Of a DNA stretch of 64,000 bases, positions 22,424-32,600 are shown in pieces. The stretch lies in NCBI RefSeq assembly GCF_014897675.1, contig NZ_JABUXU010000008.1:62001-126000 (forward strand), read 5' to 3'. Position 1 is the first letter of the stretch. Each line of letters opens with the position of its first letter. A model generated the notes under the pieces. That model made no database searches. It was not told the DNA's origin and saw only the letters and a program-made list of their open reading frames with translations. A program made the translations under genes and the position numbers. The stretch is from Advenella sp. FME57 (GTDB lineage: Bacteria > Pseudomonadota > Gammaproteobacteria > Burkholderiales > Burkholderiaceae_B).

Positions 22424-23467
22424 ATGTTCAAACATGCACTTAAAAGCGTCTCTGTCGCCATCGCGCTGTCGACTGCGACTTTCGCCGCACATGCCGCCAA
22501 CGTGACCGGTGCAGGCGCTTCTTTTCCATACCCTGTTTATGCCAAATGGGCATCCATGTACGCAGCTGAGACCGGTAATAAAATCAATTACCAATCTATC
22601 GGTTCTGGTGGCGGCCAACAACAAATTATCGCCAAGACGGTAGATTTTGGCGCGTCTGACGACCCATTGGACGAAAAGAAACTGGCTGAAAATGGTCTGT
22701 TGCAGTTTCCCGCGGTCATTGGCGGTACCGTTGCTGTCGTTAATATCGATGGCATCAAACCAGGCCAACTGAAACTGACAGGTCCTGTTCTGGCCGATAT
22801 CTACCTGGGTAAAATCACCAAGTGGAACGATCAGGCGATTGCTTCCCTGAACCCTGGCGTCACTTTGCCTGACGCGGCCATTATCGTTGTCCATCGTTCA
22901 GATGGTTCAGGTACAACCTTTGGCTGGACCAACTACCTGTCCAAAGTTTCTCCCGAGTGGAAAGAAAAAGTGGGTGAAGGCAAGGCCGTCAAATGGCCGG
23001 CAGGACAGGGCGGCAAGGGTAACGAAGGCGTAGCTGCTTATGTAGGTCAGCTGAAAAACGCTATCGGTTACGTTGAGTACGCATATGCCAAGCAGAACAA
23101 TCTGTCCTGGACTCAGCTGAAAAACAAAGATGGCCAATTCGTTCAGCCTGAACAGACAGCGTTTGCTGCCGCTGCAGCCAACGCCGACTGGAAAAGCGCG
23201 CCAGGCATGGGTGTAGTACTGACCGAAGAGCCAGGTGCTGATTCCTGGCCCGTAACAGCAGCAACCTTTATTTTGGTGCACAAGAAAGCCGACAAGCCAG
23301 AACAGACTAAAGCTGTCCTGTCTTTCTTTGACTGGGCATTCAAAAACGGTGCCAAAGCCGCTGCTGAAATTGACTATGTACCACTGCCAGATGCTGTAAC
23401 CAAAGAAGTTCGCGCAGCATGGGCTGCCGAGATCAAAACGGCAGACGGTCAGGCGGTTTGGAAATAA
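22424..23467 (+). CDS. pstS: Phosphate ABC transporter, periplasmic binding protein
   Basis: High-affinity periplasmic phosphate receptor. 347 residues with a signal peptide ending in TFAAHAAN. Conserved phosphate-binding segments: [15 protein letters not shown] just after cleavage, [20 protein letters not shown] and [16 protein letters not shown]. Start ATG follows AAGGA. First gene of pstSCAB. Confidence 0.97.
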   Translation: MFKHALKSVSVAIALSTATFAAHAANVTGAGASFPYPVYAKWASMYAAETGNKINYQSIGSGGGQQQIIAKTVDFGASDDPLDEKKLAENGLLQFPAVIGGTVAVVNIDGIKPGQLKLTGPVLADIYLGKITKWNDQAIASLNPGVTLPDAAIIVVHRSDGSGTTFGWTNYLSKVSPEWKEKVGEGKAVKWPAGQGGKGNEGVAAYVGQLKNAIGYVEYAYAKQNNLSWTQLKNKDGQFVQPEQTAFAAAAANADWKSAPGMGVVLTEEPGADSWPVTAATFILVHKKADKPEQTKAVLSFFDWAFKNGAKAAAEIDYVPLPDAVTKEVRAAWAAEIKTADGQAVWK

Positions 23468-23497
23468 TCAGGTCACACGACTTGACCCTCTGAACAA

Positions 23498-23535
23498 AAC
23501 ATGGCGACTTAATCATTTAAGCCGCCATGTTTTTT
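23498..23535 (+). terminator. Hairpin with T-run inside the pst operon (pstS-pstC gap)
   Basis: AACATGGCG pairs with CGCCATGTT, with one mismatch and a further CTTAA/TTAAG stem under a TCAT loop. It is followed by TTTTT. It probably stops part of the transcription after pstS, giving more binding protein than membrane components. Confidence 0.75.
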
Positions 23536-23558
23536 ACGAACACCAAGACGGGTTTACA

Positions 23559-24575
23559 ATGAGCGTTTCGATAACGACAACAGGGGCCGAGCCTACCCGG
23601 TCCGCCATCCAGACTATGCAAAAACAACTTCCTCCGACACCGGCCAAGAGCAACGCGTTTGCCGACATGTTGTTCAAGAATGTGGCACGTTTTTTTGCCT
23701 TTTTTGTATTCATGCTACTTGCGGCCATCATGGTTTCACTGTTGTATGGAAGTCAGGAAACGCTGCTCAAGTATGGTGCGGCCTTCTTGTGGACAAATGA
23801 CTGGGATCCTGTGAATGACGTTTACGGCGCGGTTGTTCCCATTATTGGTACGCTGATTACCGCGTTTGTGGCTCTTATTATCGCTGTGCCGGTATCTTTT
23901 GGCATCGCCATGTTCCTCACCGAACTGGCCCCAACCTGGCTGCGTCGCCCCCTGGGTACTGCCATCGAGCTGCTGGCGGCCATTCCGTCCATTATTTATG
24001 GCATGTGGGGTTTGTTCGTCTTTGTCCCCATCTTTCAACAATACGTCCAGCCCACGTTGATCAATGTGCTGGGCGGCGTGCCCTTTATTGGGCAGTTTTT
24101 CCAGGGCGCGCCCTTTGGTATCGGCCTGTTTACGGCCGGCCTGGTGCTGTCCATTATGGTCATTCCATATATTGCTTCGGTCATGCGTGACGTATTTGAA
24201 GTGGTTCCGCCCATGCTCAAGGAATCGGCCTATGGCCTGGGATCCACGACCTGGGAAGTCATGTGGCGCGTCGTGCTGCCTTACACAAAAACCGGCGTGA
24301 TCGGCGGTATCATGCTCGGTCTTGGCAGGGCATTGGGTGAAACCATGGCCGTCACGTTTGTGATCGGTAATTCGTTTCGCCTGCCGGGCAGTGTTTTCGA
24401 TCCGTCCAACTCGATCGCATCGGCCATTGCCAACGAATTCAATGAAGCCGGCGGTTTGCAGAAATCTTCCCTGATTGAATTGGGCCTGATCCTGTTCCTG
24501 ATCACAACCTTGGTATTGATGGCCTCGCGCCTCATGCTGGCAAGATTGTCAGCGGCCGAAGGTAAGAAATCCTGA
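23559..24575 (+). CDS. pstC: Phosphate ABC transporter permease PstC
   Basis: One of the two inner-membrane channel subunits of the Pst importer. 338 residues with six main hydrophobic segments. The N-terminal 45 residues are cytoplasmic and longer than in E. coli. The EAA loop region is [21 protein letters not shown] (part), followed by [19 protein letters not shown], diagnostic for PstC. The gene follows the intra-operon hairpin. Confidence 0.96.
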   Translation: MSVSITTTGAEPTRSAIQTMQKQLPPTPAKSNAFADMLFKNVARFFAFFVFMLLAAIMVSLLYGSQETLLKYGAAFLWTNDWDPVNDVYGAVVPIIGTLITAFVALIIAVPVSFGIAMFLTELAPTWLRRPLGTAIELLAAIPSIIYGMWGLFVFVPIFQQYVQPTLINVLGGVPFIGQFFQGAPFGIGLFTAGLVLSIMVIPYIASVMRDVFEVVPPMLKESAYGLGSTTWEVMWRVVLPYTKTGVIGGIMLGLGRALGETMAVTFVIGNSFRLPGSVFDPSNSIASAIANEFNEAGGLQKSSLIELGLILFLITTLVLMASRLMLARLSAAEGKKS

Positions 24576-24598
24576 TTGTGGGGCTCAAGAGATAAATC

Positions 24599-25483
24599 AT
24601 GAATACAACGACTGCAACAACACCACAGGCCAATTCGGCCATCAACCCTGGCAACTGGATCTACCGTCGCCGCCATATGCGCAACAAGCTCATGCTTGCC
24701 TTATCGTCGGCAGCCCTGCTGTTCGGCCTGTTCTGGCTGGTCTGGATCCTGTTTACCTTGGCTGTGAAGGGCGGCGGTTCACTCTCATTTTCGCTATTTA
24801 CCGAAAAGACACCGGGGCCCGGCGAATCCGGCGGGCTGGCCAATGCGCTGATCGGTTCCGTACTGATGTCCGGGGTTGGTACGGCTATCGGTACGCCAAT
24901 TGGCATTCTGGCCGGGACCTATCTGGCTGAATATGGGCAGCGGGGCTGGCTGGCGCCGGCGACCCGCTTTTTGAATGACGTGCTGCTATCTGCGCCATCC
25001 ATCGTTATCGGCCTGTTCATTTATGCCATCGTGGTTGCCACCTCGGGGCACTATTCGGGTTGGGCCGGTTCCTTTGCCCTGGCCATTCTGGTTATTCCTG
25101 TGGTGGTGCGCACCACAGACAATATGCTGGCGCTGGTGCCCAACAGCCTGCGCGAGGCCGCGTCTGCACTGGGCTGCCCGAAATGGCGCGTTATTACGCT
25201 GGTATGCTACAAAGCGGCCATGTCTGGAATCCTGACGGGCGTCTTGCTGGCCGTGGCCCGTATTGCCGGCGAGACCGCGCCGCTGTTGTTTACCGCGCTA
25301 TCCAATCAGTTCACCAGCTGGAACATGAATGCGCCAATGGCCAATCTGCCGGTCGTGATCTATCAATATGCTGCCAGTCCATTCAAGGACTGGAATGAGT
25401 TGGCGTGGGCTGGTGCCACCCTCATCACATTGCTGGTGCTGGCGCTCAATATTCTCGCCCGTAACTTGTTTCGCAAACAATAG
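24599..25483 (+). CDS. pstA: Phosphate ABC transporter permease PstA
   Basis: Second channel subunit, pairing with PstC. 294 residues, six hydrophobic segments. Seen: [28 protein letters not shown], the EAA loop with [17 protein letters not shown], and [16 protein letters not shown], which marks PstA. Starts 23 bases after pstC. Confidence 0.96.
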   Translation: MNTTTATTPQANSAINPGNWIYRRRHMRNKLMLALSSAALLFGLFWLVWILFTLAVKGGGSLSFSLFTEKTPGPGESGGLANALIGSVLMSGVGTAIGTPIGILAGTYLAEYGQRGWLAPATRFLNDVLLSAPSIVIGLFIYAIVVATSGHYSGWAGSFALAILVIPVVVRTTDNMLALVPNSLREAASALGCPKWRVITLVCYKAAMSGILTGVLLAVARIAGETAPLLFTALSNQFTSWNMNAPMANLPVVIYQYAASPFKDWNELAWAGATLITLLVLALNILARNLFRKQ

Positions 25484-25524
25484 TCAGCGATCCCTAAATT
25501 AAAGTATTCGTCAGGAAGACACAC

Positions 25525-26301
25525 ATGGAAAACTTGGTTACGATTGACCAGACAAAGATTGAAGTCAAGAATCTGAACTTCTATTATGGAAAATTTCACG
25601 CCATCAAAGACGTGAACATACGGATCGCGAAAAACAAGGTAACGGCATTCATCGGCCCGTCCGGATGCGGCAAATCCACGCTGCTGCGCACCTTCAATCG
25701 CATGTATGAACTTTATCCTGGCCAGCGTGCCGAAGGTGAGATCAACATGGATGGCGAGAACCTGCTCACTTCTTCGCAGGATATTTCCCTGTTGCGTGCC
25801 AAGGTCGGCATGGTATTTCAGAAACCCACGCCTTTTCCAATGAGCATTTATGATAACGTGGCCTTTGGCGTCAAGCTGTTCGAGCGCCTGTCCAAGGCGG
25901 CCATGGATGAACGGGTCGAATGGGCCTTGACCAAAGCTGCCCTGTGGAACGAGGTAAAGGATAAACTTGGCCAAAGCGGCAACGGCCTGTCCGGTGGCCA
26001 GCAGCAGCGTCTGTGTATCGCCCGTGGTGTTGCCATCAAACCAGAAGTGTTGTTGCTTGACGAGCCATGTTCTGCGCTGGACCCGATTTCTACGGTGAAG
26101 ATTGAAGAGCTGATTACCGAATTGAAAAAAGACTATACGGTCGCCATCGTGACGCACAATATGCAGCAGGCGGCACGTTGCTCCGATTACACTGCGTACA
26201 TGTATTTGGGTGAAATGATGGAGTTCGGTGAAACGGAACAAATGTTCGTCAAGCCCAAGCGCAAGGAAACCGAAGACTATATTACCGGCCGCTTCGGCTA
26301 A
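25525..26301 (+). CDS. pstB: Phosphate ABC transporter ATP-binding protein
   Basis: Cytoplasmic ATPase that powers PstCA. 258 residues. Walker [11 protein letters not shown]-loop [11 protein letters not shown], signature [13 protein letters not shown], Walker [14 protein letters not shown] and the His-loop [14 protein letters not shown] are all intact. It is the last gene of the operon: a terminator follows and no phoU is present, unlike E. coli pstSCAB-phoU. Confidence 0.97.
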   Translation: MENLVTIDQTKIEVKNLNFYYGKFHAIKDVNIRIAKNKVTAFIGPSGCGKSTLLRTFNRMYELYPGQRAEGEINMDGENLLTSSQDISLLRAKVGMVFQKPTPFPMSIYDNVAFGVKLFERLSKAAMDERVEWALTKAALWNEVKDKLGQSGNGLSGGQQQRLCIARGVAIKPEVLLLDEPCSALDPISTVKIEELITELKKDYTVAIVTHNMQQAARCSDYTAYMYLGEMMEFGETEQMFVKPKRKETEDYITGRFG

Positions 26302-26355
26302 CACCGACATTGCGAGGCAGGCTGCAGCCTGCCGACTTTATCTAAGCGTGGAAAG

Positions 26356-26407
26356 CTGCGCCTTGCGGTATTCGATTCGTCGGATACGGCAGGGCGCAGT
26401 TTGTTTT
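26356..26407 (+). terminator. Terminator of the pst operon
   Basis: CTGCGCC pairs with GGGCGCAG, with an inner GTAT/ATAC extension, and is followed by TTTGTTTTG. It lies 55 bases after the pstB stop. Confidence 0.7.
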
Positions 26408-26543
26408 GAACGTGACCGTTTTAGCTATTTTTGCCACAACTAAGGGTTATCCCTTACAACGCATTTTCCCATGTATTGGTAATATTTGCGGGCGCAATGT
26501 TTAAAACAATGTTTGATAATATGGATAGGTGAATCCATTGCGC

Positions 26544-26573
26544 CGCCCCGCCTCGTGTGGGGCGCTTTGTTTT
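26544..26573 (+). terminator. Hairpin followed by short T-run
   Basis: CGCCCC and GGGGCG pair around a 9-base loop, followed by CTTTGTTTT. No gene ends just before it, so it may end a small unannotated transcript or back up the pst terminator. Confidence 0.4.
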
Positions 26574-26749
26574 GGCATGTGGTTCTGGTGGCACAGGCCC
26601 AAGAACCAGCAACCTTCGCCTGCTATTTATTGTTGGCGACACCTGCGCGGCCACGTTCCTTTGCGCCTTCGCGTGCCGCTAAGCAGATATAGTATTATCG
26701 GAACAGGCAGCCAGTCTTGCTCCCGATTATTCTGAGGAACATTCACACA

Positions 26750-27037
26750 ATGGCGTACTATCTTATCGTCCGGGTAAAAGTCAACGACCCCGCAGGCTAT
26801 GCAGCCTATACCGCTTTGACACCTGATATCGTCGCTGCCCATGGCGGGCGGTTTCTGGTGCGTTGTCCAGCGCCGGTCACCCTTGAGGGACCGCAAGAGC
26901 AGCAGCGCATCGTAGTGGTGGAGTTTCCTGACGAACAGCATGCCCGAGCGTTTTATGACTCTGCGCAGTACCAGGCTGCCAAAGCGATCCGCGAGCCCGT
27001 TTCAGAAGCACAGTTTCTGATGGTTCCCGGCGTCTGA
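26750..27037 (+). CDS. DUF1330 domain protein
   Basis: Small cytosolic protein, 95 residues, of the dimeric alpha-beta barrel superfamily. Seen: YYLIVRVKVNDPAGYAAYTA, HGGRFLVR and IVVVEFPDEQHARAFYDS, which fit DUF1330 well. ATG 26750 follows GAGGAA; the frame opens 11 codons earlier without family similarity. Function unknown. It stands alone. Confidence 0.85.
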   Translation: MAYYLIVRVKVNDPAGYAAYTALTPDIVAAHGGRFLVRCPAPVTLEGPQEQQRIVVVEFPDEQHARAFYDSAQYQAAKAIREPVSEAQFLMVPGV

Positions 27038-27276
27038 CATCCCGCTTTGGGTTATATCGTTCCGCTGTTTATCGGGACCAGTAACACCTGGCGAAAACAG
27101 CGGCCCGCTATGAAATACCCATGCTTGTGCGGTGTTGACAAAAGCCCTGGCATGTCATTTCTAAGTAAAAGCACCAGGGCAGGTATGCGATGCGCCTGCT
27201 CATACCCTCGTGGGCCGATTGCTGGGGCAAGCCGACAATGCCAGCCTATGCCAATCCGGGTTGGCGGCCGGCAGGC

Positions 27277-27708
27277 TCACAGGTGCGTGTGCCCATGCAC
27301 GTGCGGATCCACCATGTCTGCGGTCTGCAGCTCCAGAAATATGCCGCAGTTTTTGACATCATGAGGGACGGTGCAGCGTTGTCGCAGCGAGGCCAGTTGT
27401 GCTTTTAACTGGCTCAGTTCCCGGATGCGCGTTTCTACGTGTTCAATATGGGCGTCAATTGACTGGTTGACTGGCTGGCAATCGTCCGGTGTCTCGTCGT
27501 GCGCCTGCAACAGGGTGCGGATTTCGTCGTGGGACATATCCAGAATCCGACAGTTTCGGATAAAACGCAGGCGCTGCACATGTTCATTATCATAATGCCG
27601 GTAATTGCCCTCTGTTCTGACGGGCGCGGGCAGCAGGCCGGCTTTTTCATAAAAGCGGATGGTCTCTGGGGTACACCCCTGCAAGCGGGCCAATTCTCCG
27701 ATTTTCAT
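27277..27708 (-). CDS. cadR: Cd(II)/Pb(II)-responsive MerR-family regulator
   Basis: Metal-sensing activator. 143 residues: N-terminal winged helix MKIGELARLQGCTPETIRFY, a dimerisation helix, and cysteines in DDCQPVN, LRQRC and KNCGIF that suit the CadR/PbrR metal site. The tail is His-rich (DPHVHGHTHL), as in CadR. It is divergent from the cadA P-type ATPase, with an operator of MerR geometry in between. ATG 27708 is chosen because MKIGELA is the family N-terminus. Confidence 0.93.
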   Translation of the reverse strand: MKIGELARLQGCTPETIRFYEKAGLLPAPVRTEGNYRHYDNEHVQRLRFIRNCRILDMSHDEIRTLLQAHDETPDDCQPVNQSIDAHIEHVETRIRELSQLKAQLASLRQRCTVPHDVKNCGIFLELQTADMVDPHVHGHTHL

Positions 27709-27734
27709 CTTTTTTCCTGTCCTGTTCAATAATG

Positions 27735-27767
27735 CCTTGACTCTAAAGTTACTTCAAGGTTTTAAAT
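27735..27767 (+). promoter_or_regulatory. MerR-type operator and promoter of cadA
   Basis: A -35 TTGACT (27737-27742) and a -10 TTAAAT (27762-27767) are separated by 19 bases, the long spacer typical of MerR-activated promoters. The dyad CCTTGA...TCAAGG (27735-27759) lies in the spacer. Confidence 0.7.
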
Positions 27768-27796
27768 GCCATTATACGATGAATTGGAGTAGAAGC

Positions 27797-30160
27797 ATGT
27801 CAGAGCAGCAAACCCGTGTTACCGCCATCCGAATCGAGCAAATGGACTGCCCGACAGAAGAGCGGCTATTGCGCAAGGCGCTGGAGAAAAAGCCAGGGGT
27901 AACCGGCCTTCGTTTTAATCTCATGTCCCGTGTCCTGTCTGTGACGCATGATCCGGCCATACTGGATGAGGTTATGCAGGCGATCCGCAAGATCGGCTTT
28001 ACGCCGGAGCTGCACGACGGCAAGCCCGCGTCTGCCAGGGTGGCGGGCAAAACTGGCTGCTGCGGGCATTCACATGATACGGCAGGCGGCCAGATAGCCC
28101 AGGGTACACCGCACAGTCATGGAGAAGGCGGCGCACACGATGTGCATGGTCATCATCAGCACAAACATGATCACGGCGCCGACGGGCACGATCAGGCGCA
28201 GCACGCTCATGGACGGGCGCGCAGCGCCCAGCTGGCGCAACCGGAAGGCGAAGAGGTCTCTCCCAATATTGCCGGCGGCATCCTGCCTGCCTGGTGGCAT
28301 CTTGCGTTGGGCGGGGTGCTGGCGCTAGCGTCTGAGCTGGTCCACTGGTTCGATGGGCCAATCTGGCTGACCATTGTCTGTGCTATTGCTGCAGTTGCCC
28401 TGTCTGGCACGGCAACCTACCGCAAGGGCCTGGTTGCGCTGCGTTATGGCGATTTGAACATCAATGCGCTCATGAGTATTGCCGTTACCTGCGCCTTGCT
28501 GATCGGGCAGTGGCCTGAAGCGGCAATGGTCATGGTGTTGTTTACGCTGTCTGAATGGATCGAGGCAAAATCCCTGGATAGAACGCGTGCGGCTGTAGCC
28601 GGACTGATGAACCTGGCGCCTGAAACGGTGATGGTACAAATCAACGGACAATGGCTGAAGCGGGAAGTCGCGCAAGTGGCGGTCGGTAGCCTTGTGCGTA
28701 TCGCGCCGGGCGAGCGTATCGGACTGGATGGTCGTATCGTTCGCGGCATGACAACGGTGAATCAGGCGCCTATTACCGGAGAAAGCGTGCCGGTAGACAA
28801 ACAGCTGGGCGACACAGTATTTGCGGGTACAGTCAACGAAGCTGGCGAAATTGAAATCGATGTGACTGCGGCAGCCGATAGCACAACGCTGGCCCGCATC
28901 ATCAACCAGATTGAAGAAGCCCAGGCGGTAAAAGCGCCGACGCAGCGTTTTGTTGATACGTTCTCGCGCTATTACACGCCCGCCGTAGTGGTATTGGCCG
29001 TTCTGCTTGCGGTTATTCCGCCGCTCTTTTTTGGCGGGGCCTGGCTGGCCTGGATTTATCAGGCATTAGTCGTGCTGATTATTGCCTGCCCGTGCGCCCT
29101 GGTCATCTCGACACCGGTAACCGTGGTCAGTGGATTGACCGCAGCAGCCCGCATGGGGATCCTGATCAAAGGTGGCGTGTATCTGGAGCAGGGACATCGC
29201 ATGCGTTGGCTGGCGCTGGACAAAACCGGTACGATCACGCAAGGTCAGCCGGTGCAGACAGGCATGACGCCGCTTGACCCGGACCAATCCATAGGCGAGC
29301 TGCAGCGCATTGCGGTGAGTCTTGCCGCGCGCTCCGATCATCCTGTTTCCAGGGCCATCGCGCAGGCGCCCGAGGCCGCTGCCGTGTCGGCCATGACAGT
29401 AGGTGATTTCGTCGCCGTGGCCGGGCGGGGCGTGCAAGGCGTTATTGATGATGAACGCTGGTACTTGGGCAGTGCCGTGTGGGCGCAGGAACTGGGCCTC
29501 ATGACCGCTGCGGTACAGGACAGCGTGACGGCAGCACAAAACAGTGGTCAAAGCGTTGTGCTGCTGATGAACACGCGTGCTGCTTGCGTGTTGTTTACCG
29601 CCGCCGACAAAATCAAGGACAGCAGTGTCAACGCGATCGAGCAATTGCACCAGTTGGGAGTCAAGACCGTGATGCTGTCGGGCGATCATCAATCTGTTGT
29701 CGAGGCCATCGCCAAAACCAGCGGGGTGACGCAAGCGCAGGCGCAGTTGCTGCCGCAGGAAAAACAGCAAGTGGTACAGAAACTGCAAAAAGGAGGCCAC
29801 GCTGTTGTCGGCATGGTCGGAGACGGCATGAATGACGCTCCGGCGCTAGCGCAAGCTGATATCGGATTCGCGATGGGCGCAATGGGTTCCGATACGGCAA
29901 TCGAGACGGCGGACGTGGCGCTGATGGATGACAATCTGCTCAAAATCCCCGCATTCCTCAGGCTATCGCGCACCACGCGGCGTGTGCTGGTGCAGAACAT
30001 CAGCCTGGCCCTTGGCATCAAGGCGGTATTTTTGGTGCTTGTTCTGCTGGGACTGGGCTCTATGTGGCTTGCCGTCTTTGCCGATGTCGGAGCCAGCCTG
30101 CTGGTGGTGGCCAATGGACTGCGTCTATTGCGGGTGGGACCAAAGCTTGCAGGGCAGTAG
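27797..30160 (+). CDS. cadA: Heavy-metal P1B-type ATPase (Cd/Zn/Pb exporter)
   Basis: Pumps Cd(II), Zn(II) or Pb(II) out through the inner membrane. 787 residues. An N-terminal HMA domain carries MDCPTEE, where Glu replaces the second Cys of the usual CxxC, as in several ZntA/CadA proteins. Next is a linker very rich in His (about residues 80-140: HSHDTAG, HGEGGAHDVHGHHQHKH, part). Membrane metal site IACPCALV (about residue 430), phosphorylation DKTGTIT (about 474), SDHPVS and GDGMNDAP (about 675) follow. ATG 27797 follows GGAG; longer frames upstream cross the operator. It is divergent from cadR. Confidence 0.94.
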   Translation: MSEQQTRVTAIRIEQMDCPTEERLLRKALEKKPGVTGLRFNLMSRVLSVTHDPAILDEVMQAIRKIGFTPELHDGKPASARVAGKTGCCGHSHDTAGGQIAQGTPHSHGEGGAHDVHGHHQHKHDHGADGHDQAQHAHGRARSAQLAQPEGEEVSPNIAGGILPAWWHLALGGVLALASELVHWFDGPIWLTIVCAIAAVALSGTATYRKGLVALRYGDLNINALMSIAVTCALLIGQWPEAAMVMVLFTLSEWIEAKSLDRTRAAVAGLMNLAPETVMVQINGQWLKREVAQVAVGSLVRIAPGERIGLDGRIVRGMTTVNQAPITGESVPVDKQLGDTVFAGTVNEAGEIEIDVTAAADSTTLARIINQIEEAQAVKAPTQRFVDTFSRYYTPAVVVLAVLLAVIPPLFFGGAWLAWIYQALVVLIIACPCALVISTPVTVVSGLTAAARMGILIKGGVYLEQGHRMRWLALDKTGTITQGQPVQTGMTPLDPDQSIGELQRIAVSLAARSDHPVSRAIAQAPEAAAVSAMTVGDFVAVAGRGVQGVIDDERWYLGSAVWAQELGLMTAAVQDSVTAAQNSGQSVVLLMNTRAACVLFTAADKIKDSSVNAIEQLHQLGVKTVMLSGDHQSVVEAIAKTSGVTQAQAQLLPQEKQQVVQKLQKGGHAVVGMVGDGMNDAPALAQADIGFAMGAMGSDTAIETADVALMDDNLLKIPAFLRLSRTTRRVLVQNISLALGIKAVFLVLVLLGLGSMWLAVFADVGASLLVVANGLRLLRVGPKLAGQ

Positions 30161-30219
30161 TTGGCGCCGGACCGCTCACATCGAATAATCGAAAAAAAAT
30201 GAGTCAATAGCAACAAAAC

Positions 30220-30269
30220 ATGCCCGGGACAGGAGAGCGCGTTCGCTACGGTCGCCAGCCCCGGCGCAT
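30220..30269. repeat. Imperfect inverted repeat after cadA
   Basis: ATGCCCGGG and CCCGGCGCAT form a stem with one bulge, with an inner AGCG/CGCT hairpin. It has no T-run. It could be a terminator-like structure for cadA. Confidence 0.3.
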
Positions 30270-30346
30270 GGTCATTCACAATATTTCAATTGTCATAAAT
30301 TATGGGATCCAGCAAGCGACCATTAACATTTAATTGCAAATATAAA

Positions 30347-30361
30347 TAGAAATCGTTATCA
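30347..30361 (+). promoter_or_regulatory. Candidate Fur box before the siderophore locus
   Basis: TAGAAATCGTTATCA matches 10 of 14 positions of the 7-1-7 Fur consensus, with a perfect right half. It lies 36 bases before the receptor start, the expected place for iron repression. Confidence 0.55.
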
Positions 30362-30396
30362 TTTGGCTTTAACATCAAAAGATAACGAGGACTTTT

Positions 30397-32581
30397 ATGG
30401 CGGTTTCATCGATGTATTTTGGTCAGAGTGGCGGCAAGTTTACCCCCAATATTCTGTTGGTTTCTATCCTGGGAGCGCTTGCCGTGCCGGCAGGGGCAGT
30501 TGCACAGACGGCAGCCACATCGGCCAGTGGGGCCTCCTCCGTGGCAACTTTACAGGCGATCAAAGCAGTAACTGCAGACGATGCAACCAGCGAGGGCACA
30601 GGGCTGTATAGCGTTCCGGTGGCAACAAGTGCCACACGCCTGCCGTTGTCGCCGCGCGAGACGCCGCAAACAATCAATGTGGTAACACGCACGCAAATGG
30701 ACGATTTCCGGCTGAATAACGCGACGTCTTTGCTCTCTGCTGTCCCTGGCGTGTTTGTGCAGCAGGTGGAAACGGATCGCAACTACTACATCATCCGAGG
30801 TTATGACGTTACCAATTTTCAGATAGACGGCGTGGGAATGCCGTTTTCCACTGAAGAGCAGATCGGCGACCTGGACATGGCCTTTTATGATCGGGTCGAA
30901 GTGCTCAAGGGGGCCAATGGCCTGTTGTCCAACACCGGTAACCCGTCAGGAACCGTCAATTTCATACGCAAACGTCCCAAGCGCGAATTTTCCGCCAACG
31001 CGGGTTTATCGTACAGTTCCTTTGCCACGCGTCGGCTCGATGTTGACATATCCTCGCCACTGAACAGTAGCGGATCGGTACGCGGCCGGCTCGTTGGTGC
31101 CTATCAGAAAGGCAATTCTCATCTTGATCGCTACGGCCTGGAAAAACGCATGTTGGGTGTGATTGTGGACGCAGACCTGAGTGACCGCACGACGTTGACG
31201 CTGGGGCACACCTATCAGAGGAACAAATCGAAATCACCCATGTGGGGCTTTGTCGCTCTACTATACCGACGGTAGTGCGATTGATTACGATGTATCGGAT
31301 AGCTACGCACCGGACTGGGCATATTGGAATACCACGGACCAAACCAGCTTTGCTGAATTGAACCACGATTGGGGTGGCGGCTGGAAGACCAAAGGCACAT
31401 TGACCTATCGGAAGATCACGCAGGATGCCGAGCAGTTTCTGGCCTATGGTGTGCCGGACCGTACGACCGGCTTGGGGCTCTCTACCTATCCAACAAAATA
31501 TGACCGCTACGAGAAGCAATGGATCGGAGACATCAGCACGACCGGAAAATATACATTAGGTGGTCGCCAACACGATGTCATGTTCGGAGTCAACGCCAAT
31601 CGCAGTAAAAACTATATGACATCGCTGGAAGCGGATGTGGGCGTTCCGTTACCGTCTTTGTCCGTCTGGGACAGGCAATTTCCACGTCCTGATTTTGCTA
31701 ATGGTACGGAAACCTTTTCCGATTTTACGGTTCGTAAAACCACGGCGTTTGCGGCAACACGCTTGAATCTGCATGATGATTTCAAGGTGATTGCCGGTCT
31801 TAACTACACCCGGGCAACCAGCACAGGTGAACACTACGGTGAGCCTCGTGAATACAAGCGCAATAAACTGTCTCCCTACCTTGGCCTGATCTATGATCTG
31901 AATGACAATTACTCTGTTTATGCCAGTTATACCGGTATCTTCAATCCGCAGTCTCAGGTGGATATAAACGGTCAGATTCTGCCGGCCATTGAGGGCAAAA
32001 ACTATGAGATCGGCCTCAAGGGTGAATCTACGGACGGAAAAATCAATGGTAGCATCGCCCTGTTCCGCGCAGAGCAGGACAATACTGCAGAATACGATAC
32101 CTTTCTGGACGGCCTGAGCCGTTACAAAGCAGTGAACTCGCGCTCTGCCGGCTTTGAGCTGGCGTTGCAGGGTGAAGTGATGCCTGGCCTGCAGGTCAGC
32201 GCCGGTTATACCCATTTTTTCTCGATCAAGGATGAAGATGGTAAGGCCGTGCGCGAATTCGTCCCCAAGAATTCCTTTACCGTAGCCGCTTCATATGCCG
32301 TGCCTGCAGTACAGGGGCTGAAAGTAGGGGGCGCTGTGCGCTGGCAATCGGAGACGCGTCGTTTGCAGGGTCAGACAGCGGCCGGAGACGACATCTATCT
32401 GAAACAAAAATCGTATGCCGTGACTGACCTGATGGCCAGTTACGAAGTCAACAAGAATGTCACGGTAGGGGTTAACGTCAAGAACGTGTTTGACAAGAAA
32501 TACCTGACCTCCACGCAATGGGAGCAGGGCTTTTATGCCCCTTCGCGCTCGGTCGGCATGAATGTTCAATTAAAGTACTAA
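30397..32581 (+). pseudogene. Ferric-hydroxamate TonB-dependent receptor (FauA/FhuE type), frameshifted
   Basis: Outer-membrane receptor for a ferric siderophore, encoded in two frames: 30397-31275 (signal peptide, plug domain, first strands) and 31250-32581 (rest of the barrel, ending in the canonical aromatic-terminated strand NVQLKY). The plug has SPRETPQTINVVTRTQM and GANGLLSNTGNPSGTVNFIRKRP. The join falls at PMWG followed in the other frame by LSLYYTDGSA. Family members read through here as PMWGxLxLYYTDG, and loss of two bases after 31246 would explain the shift. There is no N-terminal signalling (STN) domain. Either a real lesion or an assembly error. A Fur-box candidate is upstream and the alc-type genes follow after 19 bases. 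Confidence 0.85.
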
Positions 32582-32600
32582 AGAATCAAGGTAGCAGATA

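Larger units (their letters stand above)
26302..26749. other. Gene-free region after pstB
   Basis: Contains the pst terminator (26356-26407) and a second hairpin (26544-26573). No coding frame with recognisable content was found; phoU is not here. Confidence 0.5.
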
